NCBI RefSeq assembly: GCF_018320785.1
Contig: NC_054881.1
Location: forward strand, 27,973,775 to 28,037,774
Direction: 5' to 3'
DNA length: 64,000 nt
DNA from: Cheilinus undulatus
Taxonomy: Eukaryota; Chordata; Actinopteri; Labriformes; Labridae
The position numbers and the translations under genes are program-made. The notes beneath the pieces were generated by a model, which was given only the letters and a program-made list of their open reading frames with translations, was not told the origin of the DNA and searched no databases. Shown in pieces: positions 13,234-25,986 of this stretch. The stretch's first letter is position 1. The number at the start of each line of letters is the position of its first letter.

Positions 13234-13477
13234 GTGAGTAATTTTTTTCTCATTGCAGCTATACTTTTCATATTCTGAAGGGACACTTTTCCTTCTCTGT
13301 GTTTCATAGGTTCTTTATATTTTCCCCAACATATTGGTTGTGTTTTAAATCCCTCTCTTATCTTTCTCTTCCCCTGATTTCCTTAGTGTTCATTGTCCAT
13401 TGCTATTTTACAGCTGAACTAGATCATTAGTAGACTGTTAATTTGCTTATCAAATCATAGATTTTGCATAATTTCAG

Positions 13478-13545
13478 ATAATTTTCAAGACCAGATGAAA
13501 CGTGAACTTGCCTACCGAGAAGAGATGGTCCAGCAGTTACAGATG
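13478..13545 (+). CDS. skor2: skor2 coding exon 7 (coiled-coil tail)
   Basis: A 68-bp exon between ATTTCAG and ATG|GTAAGA encoding (H)NFQDQMKRELAYREEMVQQL plus QM, residues about 762-784. The string is almost identical to the vertebrate SKOR2 tail. It enters in phase 1 and leaves in phase 0. Confidence 0.95.
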
Positions 13546-14607
13546 GTAAGACCAAAGTTATATGATCAGTGTACTGCTGAACACTAATGGAAATCAATTA
13601 AGCTTAGCCTTTAAATAATTGAAAAAAAAAACATACACTTAGAGATACACACATAAAAACATGCTGTATTGATTTTGAGAGCACTTGAAATTAAAAGTTA
13701 CTATAGGTTTGAGCAGAAAGGGGGAAATCAATAACAATGACTAACCAGAATAACCCCAAAATTGTAAGAGACTGTCTGCATAACAATAAATTGTATGTTC
13801 TGCCTTTTGAATTTAAAAAAATGAATTTGAAATAAATATTCAATAGATTTCTACTGGTCAATGCTGTATTTGCTTAACTTTTCAACACAAGCCAGAACGA
13901 GTTAGTCAGAGACTTTGTCTTTCAAGGGTGAACAGTTCCTTTACCACTGTGAGTTGGTATCTGGCAATATCAGTCATCTAAGCAGCTGGCAGACAAGGTG
14001 GAAGAAGATGTTTGTCTTTCCTTTCTAACACATGGCAAAACTGTACACTGTACTGTTACATGTAAATGATCACAAACGCTTTTCATGCTCCAAACTGCAT
14101 GCTGTGTTTATTTTGCCACAAAGGCAGACTGATCAGGCACTCAGGCTTGTTTAAAGCATCCAAGTAAAGAATAAACTGTAGGTGCATGAGTTAATATAAC
14201 AATATATTCCATATTGTAAAATGTGTTTCAAGCCATGAGATGGATATGTTTATAGGAGTTATGACAGTTTCAAATAATTTTATAAATGAATTGAAACTAC
14301 ATTTACGACTAATATTGTAAAATCATATCACATAAATCTTTACAGGTTTTGCTCAGAATTTTTTTCATACATATATATATTTTAAATAACTTAAAAAACC
14401 TCTTGCATACTGTATTTACATACAGTTTTTTTTTCAAATTCAGATAAATGAGTCATCCTACAAGGTGTCTTTAAGACAAATATTAAAAACAATGGAGAAG
14501 TTCAGTCATAGTTATGCTCTTTTTACTTAAAGTATGAAAAAATGCTCAGAATAATTTCTTTTTTATATTTTAATAAATTAATTGATTTTTCTGCTTGTGT
14601 CTTTCAG

Positions 14608-14660
14608 ATTCCCTATGCAAACATAATCAGAAAAGAAAAAATCAGCTCCCATCTCAACAA
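14608..14660 (+). CDS. skor2: skor2 coding exon 8
   Basis: Exon after CTTTCAG encoding IPYANIIRKEKISSHLNK, equivalent to the last residues of SKOR2 (IPYAASLIRKEKLGAHLSKS). Two endings are possible. Unspliced, the frame reads AAG TAA and stops at 14664, giving about 802 residues. The AA|GTAAAT donor at 14661 can instead splice to 14879, adding LSEQNSM for about 809 residues. Confidence 0.88.
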
Positions 14661-14878
14661 GTAAATAAAAATGCTTGTCTAGAGTTACTTGGATATTGTA
14701 ACTTTTCCCAAAGAATTCTAAAGCTCGATGACTAGACTAATTTTCAGTGACTTGATGAGACACAAAAATAAATGTACATACGCTCAAATGTGATTTCAGA
14801 TGATTTAGTTGTATAGCCTTACTGGCATTAAACATCCTGAAATCTATGACCACATTACATTGTGTCCTTTCTTCATAG

Positions 14879-14903
14879 GCTGAGTGAGCAGAATTCTATG
14901 TAA
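14879..14903 (+). CDS. skor2: skor2 possible last coding exon 9
   Basis: After the acceptor CTTCATAG the sequence reads G CTG AGT GAG CAG AAT TCT ATG TAA, completing the split AA|G codon and ending in LSEQNSM. A candidate AATAAA signal lies at 14936-14941 and another at 15669-15674. The exon is plausible because human SKOR2 also has residues after the shared Lys, but the upstream in-frame TAA could equally end the protein. Confidence 0.6.
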
Positions 14904-14941
14904 AAATGTGTCTGGATTTTTGTCAGTGACCAAAGAATAAA

Positions 14942-16772
14942 ACAACACAGACAACTGGAAACTGAAGGGAAAATATTTACATAATCAGAAAGGAATGTGA
15001 CACAATACAGTTTTATCTATACTTTGTAATATTTTTCCTGGACACAAACCATCTTGTTTCATGTTGTGCTGGAAGTCTGGCTTCAAGCTTTCCCAAACTG
15101 AGAAAAAGATTGAGCAAACACAAATTTGCTTGCCTTTTGGGAATAGAGATGTTGGCTAGTACCAGGAAACAAGTAGACTTTGCCACAAAATTCAAAGATA
15201 AGGAGCAAGAAGAGATTTGTGGATAACTTAAGACTTGGTTTCATTATCCATGACTCTGACTGCTGTTGGGCAAAATGTATATATACCAAACTGTGCATGA
15301 ATATGAACTTCACATTACAATGAGTGCTATTTATGTGATTGTCATGAATACCTGGAGATAGTTATAACTCTTACCCTTACCCAGATTTTCTACCACCTAC
15401 CCAGAAGGGCAGTAATGTCATCAGCTCAGTGTGTTTTGGAAGTCATCAGATGATAATAGACAGATGGGGTAAAGGCTACAGCCCATCCTGCAAAGGCCTA
15501 GCTGATTGCTTTCCTGAGATTTTGGGAGCAAAAGACTTTCACTTTTGGTGTTTAGTGAAAACCTACTTGTAAATTATTTAACCTGATTGTAAATGAATAA
15601 TATGAGAATACTGCCCCCCCCCCCCCCATCCCCCAATTATCTATATGTAATAATGTGTTCTGTTTTTTAATAAAGAGCCTGAAGGATGAGGGCCCAACCT
15701 TGTTTGTACAAAACTTTAATCCATCAATTCATCCATTACCTACACCACTTATCCTGTATGGGGTCATGGGGGGCGGAGGTGGCCAAGCCTAGCTCTCAAC
15801 AGAGGAGAGGTGGCTATAAAAAACATTATTTATTATTATGTTAAAACAAATGAAAAACTTGACGTATTGATTATGATGATGGCAAAGATGATGATAGTGC
15901 AGTCAAGCATATGTCAAAATAATAAATGATTTTGCTGAATGGACAAGTTTTTTAAGTGTTACTGTTATCATTGTCGATGCAGATATATTGAAATATGTAC
16001 TTGTTCTTTCCTTACTACTTTTGGTTTATTAAAAGTATATACAACAGCCAGAATGTGTTTTCATGTCAAAGCCCGTAAGCTTAATTTAAAAAAAAAGTTT
16101 TTTTGTCAGCTTTTGTGAATTTATAGACTAGTAGAAACTGAGGTTAAAAGTAGAATTGAACCCCCTTTTATAAATATGGAAAATGGATTTAAATTGAAAG
16201 TCTATGCCTATGTCCGTCCATGCTGTTTCTGTTTTCTGTTTATAAAAATGCAACTACACTTCTAACTGTGGTGAACAGGCTGTGTCTGCTGAAAGCAGGG
16301 ATAGACCATTGAAAAAAATGTTCCTTCATAACTATAATGCTCAATCATTATATAGGCTTTGTATTTTGACACTCAGCACCCCAAAGGATGTAGGATGAAT
16401 AACAATAACAAAGCTGTAGCTGAAAATAGTTGAATATTATTCGTGCTTACAGGGCGGACCACCAAAAATAGAACGGGAACAGATTTAGCCTACAAAATCA
16501 CAAAAAGTACATAGGCCAGGCCTTTATCATATCCTCAACGAAGGAAATTAAAGAAAATGTCCAAAATCAGAAAAGAATTTGAAGACGATAATATGATAAG
16601 AATGTGTAGAATACATTAAGACATTAACAAAATAGTATTTGTTGGTATTGGTCTATGTTCCGTTTAATAAAGATTAGGTTTTCTGCTTGTATTGCACGAC
16701 CATCACTGCCACTTTACGGCATCTGCTTCACAGGGGGTGGTTGACGAAGCAAGAGAGCGAGACGTTGCCAGT
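14942..16772. other. skor2 3' flank and intergenic DNA
   Basis: No coding signal. The skor2 3' UTR ends somewhere here, at the AATAAA of 14936 or that of 15669. A poly(C) tract lies at 15614-15627. A short piece at 15720-15815 (CATTACCTACACCACTTATC) is a widespread fish interspersed repeat. The rest is AT-rich and unremarkable. Confidence 0.5.
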
Positions 16773-16784
16773 TCGGTGTTTACA

Positions 16785-16862
16785 ATGTATTCCCTCATCC
16801 AGACTGCAGTCCTCTACACGAATGCAATCGCTGTGTTGCGCGAAGAGAGATTTTTCAGTAGA
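16785..16862 (+). pseudogene. ier3ip1: ier3ip1 exon 1, start codon shifted or lost
   Basis: IER3IP1 is a small (about 82-residue) ER/Golgi membrane protein with a transmembrane segment at each end. The frame reads VFTMYSLIQTAVLYTNAIAV, then LREERFFSR and one base before GTAAGT, aligning without gaps to the family's MAFTLYSLLQ...HEERFLK. The position of the family's initiator Met (16773-16775) is TCG here. The first usable ATG is four codons later at 16785, so a product would lack the first four residues. There is no frameshift or stop. Divergence from the normally well-conserved vertebrate sequence is marked. It may be a decaying copy or a rapidly evolving gene; the locus and synteny are clear, the functional state is not. 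Confidence 0.7.
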
Positions 16863-17159
16863 AGTAAGTTTTATTGCATTTGATGTACTCTACTTTTTAT
16901 GCTAGATGTTATTTAAATGATGCCCGCGTATAGCTAAACGCAGCCAGATATCTGATAAAATAAGCCGCCTGTCTGTAATGTGCGACATCAACGTTACTCT
17001 GATTGTAATATCCATTGGAGAAAAAGAGGGGTTTGTTTCAAGTTCCTGCAAGCCTAAAGGCAATGGTACTTAAGTGGAATTGGGGAGTCGAAATGCTGAA
17101 CGTACATAAAAACATTTACTGTCGTGATACGCTATGCTATTTCGTACTCTCTCCAGTCA

Positions 17160-17270
17160 GTTGGAGCATTGACCAGGGAGCTGGAGGATTTGGGGATGAT
17201 CTAACAATCAAAGCCCAGGTTCTCATTCTCATCCGCGCAGTTTGGACTGTCATGAGAGGTCAGAAAGCTA
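17160..17270 (+). pseudogene. ier3ip1: ier3ip1 exon 2
   Basis: After the acceptor CTCTCCAG the exon completes the split codon to Ile and reads (I)SWSIDQGAGGFGDD, then LTIKAQVLILIRAVWTVMR, with one spare base before the weak donor G|GTCAGA. It lines up residue for residue with the family's IGWGTDQGIGGFGEE...LIRSVRTVMR. The third family exon (VPLIIVNS-type transmembrane tail) was searched for by eye through 17271-26114 and not found. Reading through the donor would add only GQKAIF before a stop, removing the second membrane segment. Confidence 0.72.
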
Positions 17271-17280
17271 TTTTCTGAAC

Positions 17281-20200
17281 CCCATACAAAATAGATTCAA
17301 AAGATGCACGAGATGTATTGTGTCATGTTATGTGCTTAAAAGTTTGTCACACTGATAAATATGAAAGGACATCGGCTCCAAGAAGTAGGCTATATTTTTA
17401 CCCTGTTTGAATTAATTTAGCCCATCTCCGTCTCTTAACATGTAGTCACAGAATAATGTATTGTGTTTATAAATACAATTCAGCTTTAAAGAGATGAACT
17501 ATATTTTTTAACTAAACTGAAACTTGGTAATGGGATCACAACAAATTACTATTTGTAAGTCCAGAAGTTCTATTTTCAGCTGTAATACCCGAGAGATTTA
17601 GAATTTTAAAATCTATGTACTGTTTTCTTTCTTTCATTTGATTTCATTCTCTGCTTTAAACTGCTTCAAAGAGAGACCTTCTGGATCTTTAGGTTTGGTG
17701 CTATGATGTACCCAGGCCTTAATGTGGAGATTGATTCTAAACCTTTTCTATAGAAGATGGTTTCTAAAATTTAGATCAGAGTTGTTAGATTAACATATTT
17801 TATAATAAATCTACCTCTATAGTACATAGATCAGCTCATATTTTGCATTTTAAATTAATATTGTGATTGAATTGAGTCACCAGGTTTATACACTCTTCCC
17901 TCTTTTGAGCGTCTTTACACCCCCCCCAACATTTTAGTATGTAGGTGTATGTATATACTTGTATATGTAGGTATGCATGTGTGTACAGGTATATGTGCTC
18001 TTATTTATATGTGTAGGTGTATGTGTGCATGTATATATGCATATGTATATATTTATGTTCTGCATTTGGAGATATTTTTCTTATATAGCATATTTTGCTT
18101 TTCGTTACTCTCTCCTATAATTTATCTTGGATATTATCTCTATCCTAGTGTCTCACAATTATAAGGTGTTATATATTCATTCTGGGAATACCTTTAGCAT
18201 TGTACCTCCAAGCTAGTGTGGCTTCAGCCCTCAGATCACATGATTCCTTTAGATGAACTTCACCTGTGTCAGTGTTTTGTTCACGCCCTGATGAAGACCC
18301 TGTGCGGTCCTTGTGAATTTCAATTTTTATCAGAAATGCCCTGAAACAGTAAAGACTTTTTACTTTAATCCTTAACTCGAGTGAGTGTGCCTGAAGATTG
18401 CCCTGGTGGCTTCTCCCTTTTTTTGACTATACGCGTCACTCTTCAAGAGCACCTGGCTTCAATCTGGAGTTTACTACACGACGAGATCACACGTTATTTC
18501 TCTCCCCTTTTTTGCTGAGAAATCTCTGTCTTTCAGGAATGACTTGAAGGATCGCAAAGTATGGCATATCTAAAATATTTGGGTATAAGTTCATTAATAC
18601 CAGAGTTTGTCCACAGGGACAGAATAAACATAAAATGCATAATTCAAAGGTTTAACAACAAAGAACAGACCAATTGATGCCCATGCTGTTGTGGCCTTTT
18701 GATTTTACCTGCCAGTGTCTCACCACAACAACTGACACCATATAAAATGCTGTCATCTAATACTTTTGTGCTCTCAAGAGTGTTTTTGCCTTACATTGAC
18801 CACATTTTACTCCCCCAGATGAATACAAAATAATTTCAATGATTTAATGCAATGTGTCATATGTTTAATCAGGTTGTTACAATTAAAATTGTAAGTAGTT
18901 GGCATTAATACTAAATGTGTTTTACTTTTTATATTAGGATTTAATCTCTGGTTTGATTTTATTTGTTGGTTTGAGAAGCTTGATGAAAGTTAGGTTAAAG
19001 CTCTCTTTTTAAAACAAGCTTTCTGCAGTTTGTGTTTAAATTTAATAGTTTAATAGTCATTGGTAACTACTTAAATGAGTTTTAGATTTAAGTCATATGG
19101 GACTGTTGTTCAGTCATTTTAAAACAGCAGCCTCATAAATGTAAAGATTTGCTGTTTTCCTTTGTAATTTATTTTGATAGTACATGAAGAGTTTTGTGCA
19201 TTTGGAGTGTTGTATTTTACAACAAAATAAATCTGACATTAAAATTTTCTCTTGGAAATTGTTATGGACATGTTTATACTGTAAGTTTTTTTTGCTGTCC
19301 TCAATATGATAAATAATCAGGTGTTAAAATCATGCATAAATGATGGACAATTTGAATGGGACACTGTTTTGTTCTTACACTGTTGTAAAGGATAAAAAGT
19401 AATAAAAATCCTGCACAGCACATGTCATGGTGTGCCATACACATGCAGAGTGATTATATATCATTCCTTTTTCAATGTTTGCTCTAGTACTAATCCAGAG
19501 TCTGTGCTTATTTGAATATTTCTTAACGATTTATTTTGAGTGTTAAAACTACATAAATAAAACGTATGGATATCAATTTTCTTGATTGTGAGATTGAAAG
19601 TGCAGAGTGGAGTACCTAAGAAGTTATCTCTCAGCCTTTACCTCTCGTCTTCTTTCATTTTGTTCTTTGTCTTACTTTCTTTCTCTTGTCTCCAAATGTG
19701 AAAAAGGCGAAAAGCTGCTATGGCAAATGGGTCCTCATTTCACACTCCATAATCAAAACAAGGTTTTATCTGTCATTGCAGTTTAATGTGCTACATAGTG
19801 CTGTAGGTTTACTTTGGTCATTATAACAATAGTTGTACTTCCAACATTCATGTCCTGAGTTGACATTCATACTCTGACATCTTTGCTACCCTCTCTGCAA
19901 TAGCCTCAATGACATGTTACTTCAAAAATATTTCTTGCTTTCAATCAATAGCAAAGACAAATACTTATATTCTTGATTTGATCACTTTTACTGAGTAAGA
20001 TCCTGTTGCAAAAATCTCCTAACTTCTGTTCTGTATGTACCTCACTTCATGGTTAGAATGTATGACACTGCTCCACTTTATTAGTAATCCCCATATGCTG
20101 TGAATTATCACCATTCCTTCCCAACTAACCTCCGAAAATATTTTATAGTAACCCCTCAGCTCAGAATACGTAGAAAAGGAGATCTGATAGAATTAGAACC

Positions 20201-20756
20201 ATATGTTTATCAGAGAGATTTGCACAGTAAAGCTACTTTGATCTGTGATTAGTCAGAGTTTAGCTATGGGCTCAGAATAAAATCTGTAAGCAGTCACAGG
20301 CAACTACATGGGTCTGTATTACAAAGGTCAGGATATGTGGTATTATGGTTTTTCCAAAAGCATTTTACAAACGTGGGTTTTTTTCTTTTCTTTTTGTAAA
20401 TCACCCTTGTATAGTTAAATACTCATTTTTGCACCCTTGTAAGTTTAAGCAAGTTTTCTTGCATTTGAAGTCCATTTTAATGTCAGTGGGCCCACTGAAA
20501 TTGATAAATGATGATAGATGTTGAGTTTGAAATATTCAATAGAAATTATTGTATTAATAATAAAAAAAGCTTAGAGAGCTAGGACTTAAAACGTTAAGTT
20601 TGTCCATAAGAAAATAAGACTTTAAGTTGCTAATTGAAATCCAGAATATATAAAAGAGCATTTGAAAGCTTTTCAATTTATCAAATGTTATGTAAATGTC
20701 TGGTCCTGATGAACCTATCTAAGCATCATCATTATCCAAAAGCATAACCTACAAAC

Positions 20757-20791
<35 letters not shown>

Positions 20792-20990
20792 ACTTCACTT
20801 TTGTCACATCTGTTATGATCTCAAAAGTGATAACTTTGAATATAACATGGACATAGTGTTATTCACTGGAGGCATACAAAAAGATTTGGTCAGCCTTGTC
20901 TGGCACCAAACACAGAAAGCGTTATAATTTTCATAATACTTCTTAATAGGCTATTTTAAATCTAACGGAATGTTCTAAAACCGACTAATG
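17281..20990. other. AT-rich intergenic DNA with minor repeats
   Basis: No gene recognised. A TATG/TGTA-rich simple region lies at 17935-18060. Another piece at 18220-18440 (CCTGATGAAGACC ... GTAAAGACTTTTTACTTTAA) looks like the tail of a fish interspersed repeat. A poly(A) tract of about 29 bases lies at 20760-20788. The rest is featureless AT-rich sequence. Confidence 0.5.
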
Positions 20991-21059
20991 CAATGCATGT
21001 TTGTTGTTGGAACAAGACACGTTTTTCCTAATGAGTGATTAAGTGGCTAACCCTCTTAT

Positions 21060-21390
21060 TTGAGCATAACATAAATTTGAAAAAACAAACGAGGCTAGAT
21101 GATGCAAAAGAAGAAACCAAAAATGAAACTAGAAAACCACTCGGAGAGTGCAGACCTCCACCATTTGCCCTATCTCCCAATTGTGAGGAATCCTTTAAAA
21201 ATTCCTGGATCAAGACGGTGATCCGTATCACTCCCAAAAAAAACGAATCAGTCCTTCTTTGTGCCATTTTTGACAATTCCTGAACATTTCATCAAAATTC
21301 GTCCTTGAGTTTTTGAGTTATGTTGCTAAAAAAAACTATTAAACAAACTAACAAACCCTGCCTATCACATAACCTCCTTGGCGTAGGTAA
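21060..21390 (+). repeat. Common teleost interspersed repeat, 3' part
   Basis: The string from GCAGACCTCCACCATTTGCC through TTCATCAAAATTCGTCC to CATAACCTCCTTGGCGTAGG follows, from memory, the consensus of a very abundant fish repeat ending in AACAAACTAACAAAC and CCTTGGCGGAGGTAA. The family name is not certain. The open frames across it on both strands have no protein meaning. Confidence 0.55.
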
Positions 21391-21529
21391 AAAAAAAAAT
21401 AAACCTGAATTGTTCAAAGACAACTGAAGCTGTCGTGGCCTTCGAGCTTTTAGGGGCCACCTAGTGTTTTATGCGGAAAAAAAGAAAACAAACCACAAAA
21501 ACCAAGGAAAAACATCTATATCTGTTCCC

Positions 21530-21680
21530 AGTCACACTTTAGTTCAGAAGGTGGCGGTAATGCACTTTCAAGTTGTTTGCCAACCGTCCAGAAGAAGAAT
21601 TAAAAACTTCAAACCAACGAAGAAGAAAGCAACAGGAAGCAGAAGTGGAGCTACCGTCACGAGAGGTTTGCCTGTCTCTG
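21530..21680 (+). repeat. Fish repeat with GGTGGCGGTAATGCAC motif
   Basis: The phrase CAGAAGGTGGCGGTAATGCA, then GTTTGCCAACCGTCCAGAAG and GAAGAAG repeats, is a widely dispersed fish sequence often seen in 5' flanks and transposon ends. No gene attaches to it here. Confidence 0.45.
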
Positions 21681-22059
21681 TTGTTGAATTTTCAGTCTTA
21701 GAGGCATTATGAAAAGTTGTTTAATTTAATAAGAGCGATACGAGGAATAAATTAGGGAGCTGACAAAGACATCTATATATATGAAAGACTAGGCGATAAA
21801 GTCCGATTTCTTTTTTTTATGGTGCTGCAGCTAAATCTCACTTGATTAGATTCTACATACTACAAAGCATTGAGTTTATAGGGGCTTTAAGATCTGCCCC
21901 AGTACTAGTAGAAACAGGATAAACATTAAAATTCCGCCGAGAAATGATTGCATTGTGATACTGGATTCGGCTAAAAAGAACTGGAGAAGAAAATTTCGTC
22001 TTAATTCATTCATTTATTCATTCAGTTCATTCAAAATTCGCACAGTGTACACCCGGCTT

Positions 22060-22745
22060 AAGTGTATTAAAAGAATTGTGGGGATATGATAGTTTTAAGG
22101 GTGAGAGATTTGTGTGGAAAATCAGTGAGAATATTCCTGAATATGGGTTACATGATGCAGTATTTCCATACCTCATTCCAAGTACTATCTCAAGTAATAT
22201 ACCAGTTTGGCTTTTCCCTAAGACTGAAATTGATCTTAATGTTGTGGAAATGAAAAAAAAAAAAGATTTGGACAGAAACTAAAACAGGAAACCAGGTAAA
22301 TCAGTATATCAAAAACATTGTTTTATAATTATCTACAAAGATTCACAGATAGCTCAAAAAGCTAAAATGAACACGTTGGAATCAATATTTATATTCCAAA
22401 ATTTCAAATCCAGTTAGCTAACAGAGCCAAGAAAATATCACTTTTCTCAGCTGAAATGATTACAATAATACTTGAAACTGAAACAGTGGGTGGAAGATTA
22501 GACCAGACAGAGTATCTATGTGCAAAAATCTGTCCCCTTTAAGATACAGAAAACAATAAGTCAAGAACATTACGGAAAAAACAGAAGAGAGGAAATAGTG
22601 TTATCAAGATTAAGACTTGATCATCCAGGTTTAAATAAAACACTAATAGGAAAAGAAATACAGAAATGTGTACCTACTGTAATGGAAATGAGAATGTGTA
22701 ACATTCATAAATACACTGTGTTTAATACAGTCCTATAGGAGATGA
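22060..22745 (+). pseudogene. Degenerate non-LTR retrotransposon RNase H tail
   Basis: Two decayed open pieces on the + strand resemble the C-terminal RNase H-like end of an I/Nimb-type LINE polyprotein. The second contains RREEIVLSRLRLDHPGLNKT, matching the conserved RREEVVITRLRLGHT-type motif that ends these proteins. The Cys-rich finger expected after it is largely lost. Stops and frameshifts separate the pieces, so it is not functional. Confidence 0.5.
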
Positions 22746-22749
22746 CTGC

Positions 22750-24440
22750 AACAAAAGGTTAGAGAGGCAGGAAGAGAGTGGAGCTTGGAGGGGATGTTGG
22801 GAACAGAAGGAGAGAGTGTGTGGGAAGTATGTAAATAGAGAAGTTATTGCCTTTCAGTTGGGAGTGAACTAATTAAAAGAATATAGAATAAATGGGTATA
22901 AATGTTTTTTTAAAAATGTTTTTTATTATTATTGAAACATTGTAATAGAATTGTGCAACTGGATCCTGTCTAAATAGTCTGTTACAGTAGGTGGCGTGGC
23001 GGTATGCACCCCAAGGTCAAAATTGCAATCTGCCAAAAAAAAAACCACAAAGTGGAGGCATTATGCTTTACTTCTATTGAAAATGCTTTATTCCTATAGA
23101 AAATGCTTTATTCAGATAGAATACTGCCTGCCACTTAAAATCACTAATATGAAATACTTTCATTCTTTAAAGAAATGTAAATATGTTGCACCACTCCAAT
23201 TTTAAATGGCCCATGGTGAAATGATGACTCTTACAGCCAAGGTTTTTATGATTCTAACAATATTTAAGGCTAGGCCCACTGCACGGCTGTTGATGAAATA
23301 TCCATCAGTGTTGTTATCAAAACAGGCCATCTGGCATAATTATTTGCCCCTAAATTAATCCTTATGGGTTTGACACCCATATCCATATCCACCCAATTTT
23401 TGTGGTGGTCACACTAGGTGAGACGAGACTCTTATCTCACAAGACAAGACGAGATTTGGGCGGACGATAGAACATTTTACATTTTTTGTTAATTTGGGGA
23501 AAAAATACATGATTGGAAAATATGTCCTTTATACAGCTGAAAGGCATAATTGCAAAGCAGTTTAGGTAAACTCAGGAATGTTTAAACTCATCTTGTACTG
23601 AACAGGCTATCAGTGCTTACGCACAGTTTGTCTTGTCTCACACTGACTGTAATTGTACATTATAATGTTCTTCAAATGAAAGCTTTCATTTCAATAATCA
23701 ATAGATTATTTTAAAAGTACTGTAAAACTGTCTATAACAGACTGATATATATAAAAAGCTGCATCATTAAAATTAAACTAGCCTATTTTGTACCTTCTTT
23801 AAGTACATGTATATTTAAAACACTCAAAATAATCAGTAATATGTTTGCTGTAATTTACAGAAATAGTTTATTTCATCGTTTTGTGTTATTTTTTTCTGAA
23901 AAGAGTTTTTAACTGTGTTGCACATGACGCAGAGATGACCGTTTATTTTAATGTGTGTGCAATGGTGAATGAGTGTGTCTCTGCTCTGTCTGCTGTCAGA
24001 CAATAAACAGGGTGCATTTAAATGGGGCTAGAATGTTTTTTGGAGCTTACAATGGACTCTACGGTGCTCAAACTGAGTTTGTTTTGCTAAGTTTACTGCT
24101 GCAGTATACAACGGCCTGTTGCGCGAAGTTGAGCTTCTGATTGATGATACGTCCAGCCAACAGCTGATGGATGTGTGACTGACAGACGGTGGGATAAGAA
24201 CGAGACATGACGAAGCAGCGATTGAATCAGAGTTACAAAGTCACAAATAGCTTCACTTTAAGCAAGTCTGCGCGCATACACAAACTAAATAAACACTGTA
24301 TTCCTCTGCAGAGGAGACTGCAGAGGTTTCCGGAAGCAGCATTTACTCATTTCGCCCCTTTATGATGAAGTTATTATGCATTTGCAGATCATCGGCCCCA
24401 CGTAGCGCACACGGAGGAGAGGGTGGGGTTTGGAGCGGTG
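22750..24440. other. Intergenic DNA, no gene
   Basis: No coding signal. A short GAGACGAGACTCTTATCTCA-like stretch at 23420-23462 resembles part of a fish hAT-type repeat. Non-repetitive sequence of more balanced composition lies at 24050-24440 (around CTTCTGATTGATGATACGTC). Nothing could be assigned a function. Confidence 0.4.
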
Positions 24441-24454
24441 ATCTAAATGGGTCA

Positions 24455-24860
24455 ACGACAGAGGTGAAAAAGTACTAGACAATTGTACTCAAGTAAAAGA
24501 GTTACTTTGGATAAAATAAACTCAAGTAGATCTATACATCTATTCAAGTAAAAGAAAAAGTAAGTCATTTGAAATGTACTTAAAGTACTGAGTACTGTGT
24601 AGCTACTTTTGATACTTGAGGGAGTTATGAAGTAAAAAGTAATTTTCTTTATATGAGAGATGATACAAGAGATTAGGAATCTAAAACAAGGTTGATTTTT
24701 TTCATAAGGGGAGATTTGACCTAAAGTCAAATGCAACAGCTGTTTAGGATGAAATATTGAATCATTCTCTCGCTACTAGTGATGGGAAATCCGTCTCTTT
24801 TCAGAGATCCGGCTCTGCATTCGGTACCACTTTGGCTTTTAATAAATCAGACACATTAAG
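24455..24860. repeat. Two short DNA-transposon-like repeats
   Basis: At 24460-24660 is a member of the fish repeat recognisable by GAGGTGAAAAAGTACT and ACTCAAGTAAAAGAGTTACT. At 24779-24850 the string AGTGATGGGAAATCCG with GATCCGGCTC is typical of hAT-type short elements. Neither carries coding sequence. Confidence 0.5.
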
Positions 24861-25947
24861 CATTTTTGACCCATGAGTCAAAAAATATATACATATATTA
24901 CTGCATGTATTTTTTAGAAAATTGTTAGACTAAATCTTTGTATTCTTAGAGTTGCGGAATATAACACTTGATACAAAACTATAATTTTTAAGATAATGAA
25001 GTATCAGTTCTATAACTTTATAAATGCTGAAAGCTGTAAGATGTTGTGTTTTTACATTGAACAAAAAACGCTGTGTCAACAGTCTTCTATAATTTCCATT
25101 AAAATAATTTACTTAGATATGTTAATTTAGTTGTCCTGGGCCCGCAGTTGTAAGATTAGGATCTCAACATTGGCAGGTTTCCCATTATGCTTCTTGTTCC
25201 TCTGTTTCAGTGCTTGATGGTCCACTCACTTGCTCTTAAATCCTTTGTGATGATTACAAGATTTGTGGTCCAAATTTTTTATTTTTTTTTTTAATGAACT
25301 TTGCATCATCAGTTGACTCGAAGAAGAAGCCCATAATGCCTCAAGCAGAGATACACTACATAATAGCAGAAGCAACATTACAAGAAGGCCAACAACACAA
25401 GTACAATGACACAGGAACGTTCATGTTGTAATTTTTGAATGTAAGGTCTCCTTTCAACACCAATTTTAAAAGTTGTTACCTGTGTGTTTAACTTAAAATT
25501 GTATGTTACATTATTTAGTTAAGACCAAACACTGTGAAAAAACACACCCTTATCCTCTATGAGTGGGTGTGGGTATGTGCATAAGCTGTTTAGGATAGGT
25601 ATTAAAGAGCATTAATTGTACCCTCACATTGATAACTACATGACAGAAATCCAAGCATGTCTAAATAATAAGGGATCCCATGGTCAATCAGCAGTAAAAT
25701 ACAATCCCAAAATCTGCCTTTTAGGCAGGAAGTATTGGGAAAAGGCAGTCTATAATCCTCTCAATTTGTGCTGATGCAGGTTCAAACAGCCTAGTAATCT
25801 CACAAATTTTGCTACTGATGTGAATTATGATTATCTGTGTGTCATCCTCTAAATCTTATTATTGTCAAAGAATAAGCCTTTTTTTAACCAAGTAAAGCTC
25901 CATTTACAGCAGCCTTTGGTCATATTTGGCCATTTAATAAATGTATG

Positions 25948-25984
<37 letters not shown>
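25948..25984. repeat. (CA)n microsatellite
   Basis: An uninterrupted AC dinucleotide run of about 17 units between TGTATGTATA and CTTTTTTTTT, 130 bp upstream of the first hdhd2 coding exon. Confidence 0.95.

Positions 25985-25986
<2 letters not shown>

Noticed and set aside
25948..25984. CRISPR-like or functional repeat array
   Set aside because: It is a plain CA microsatellite; no spacer-repeat arrays are present anywhere in the window.
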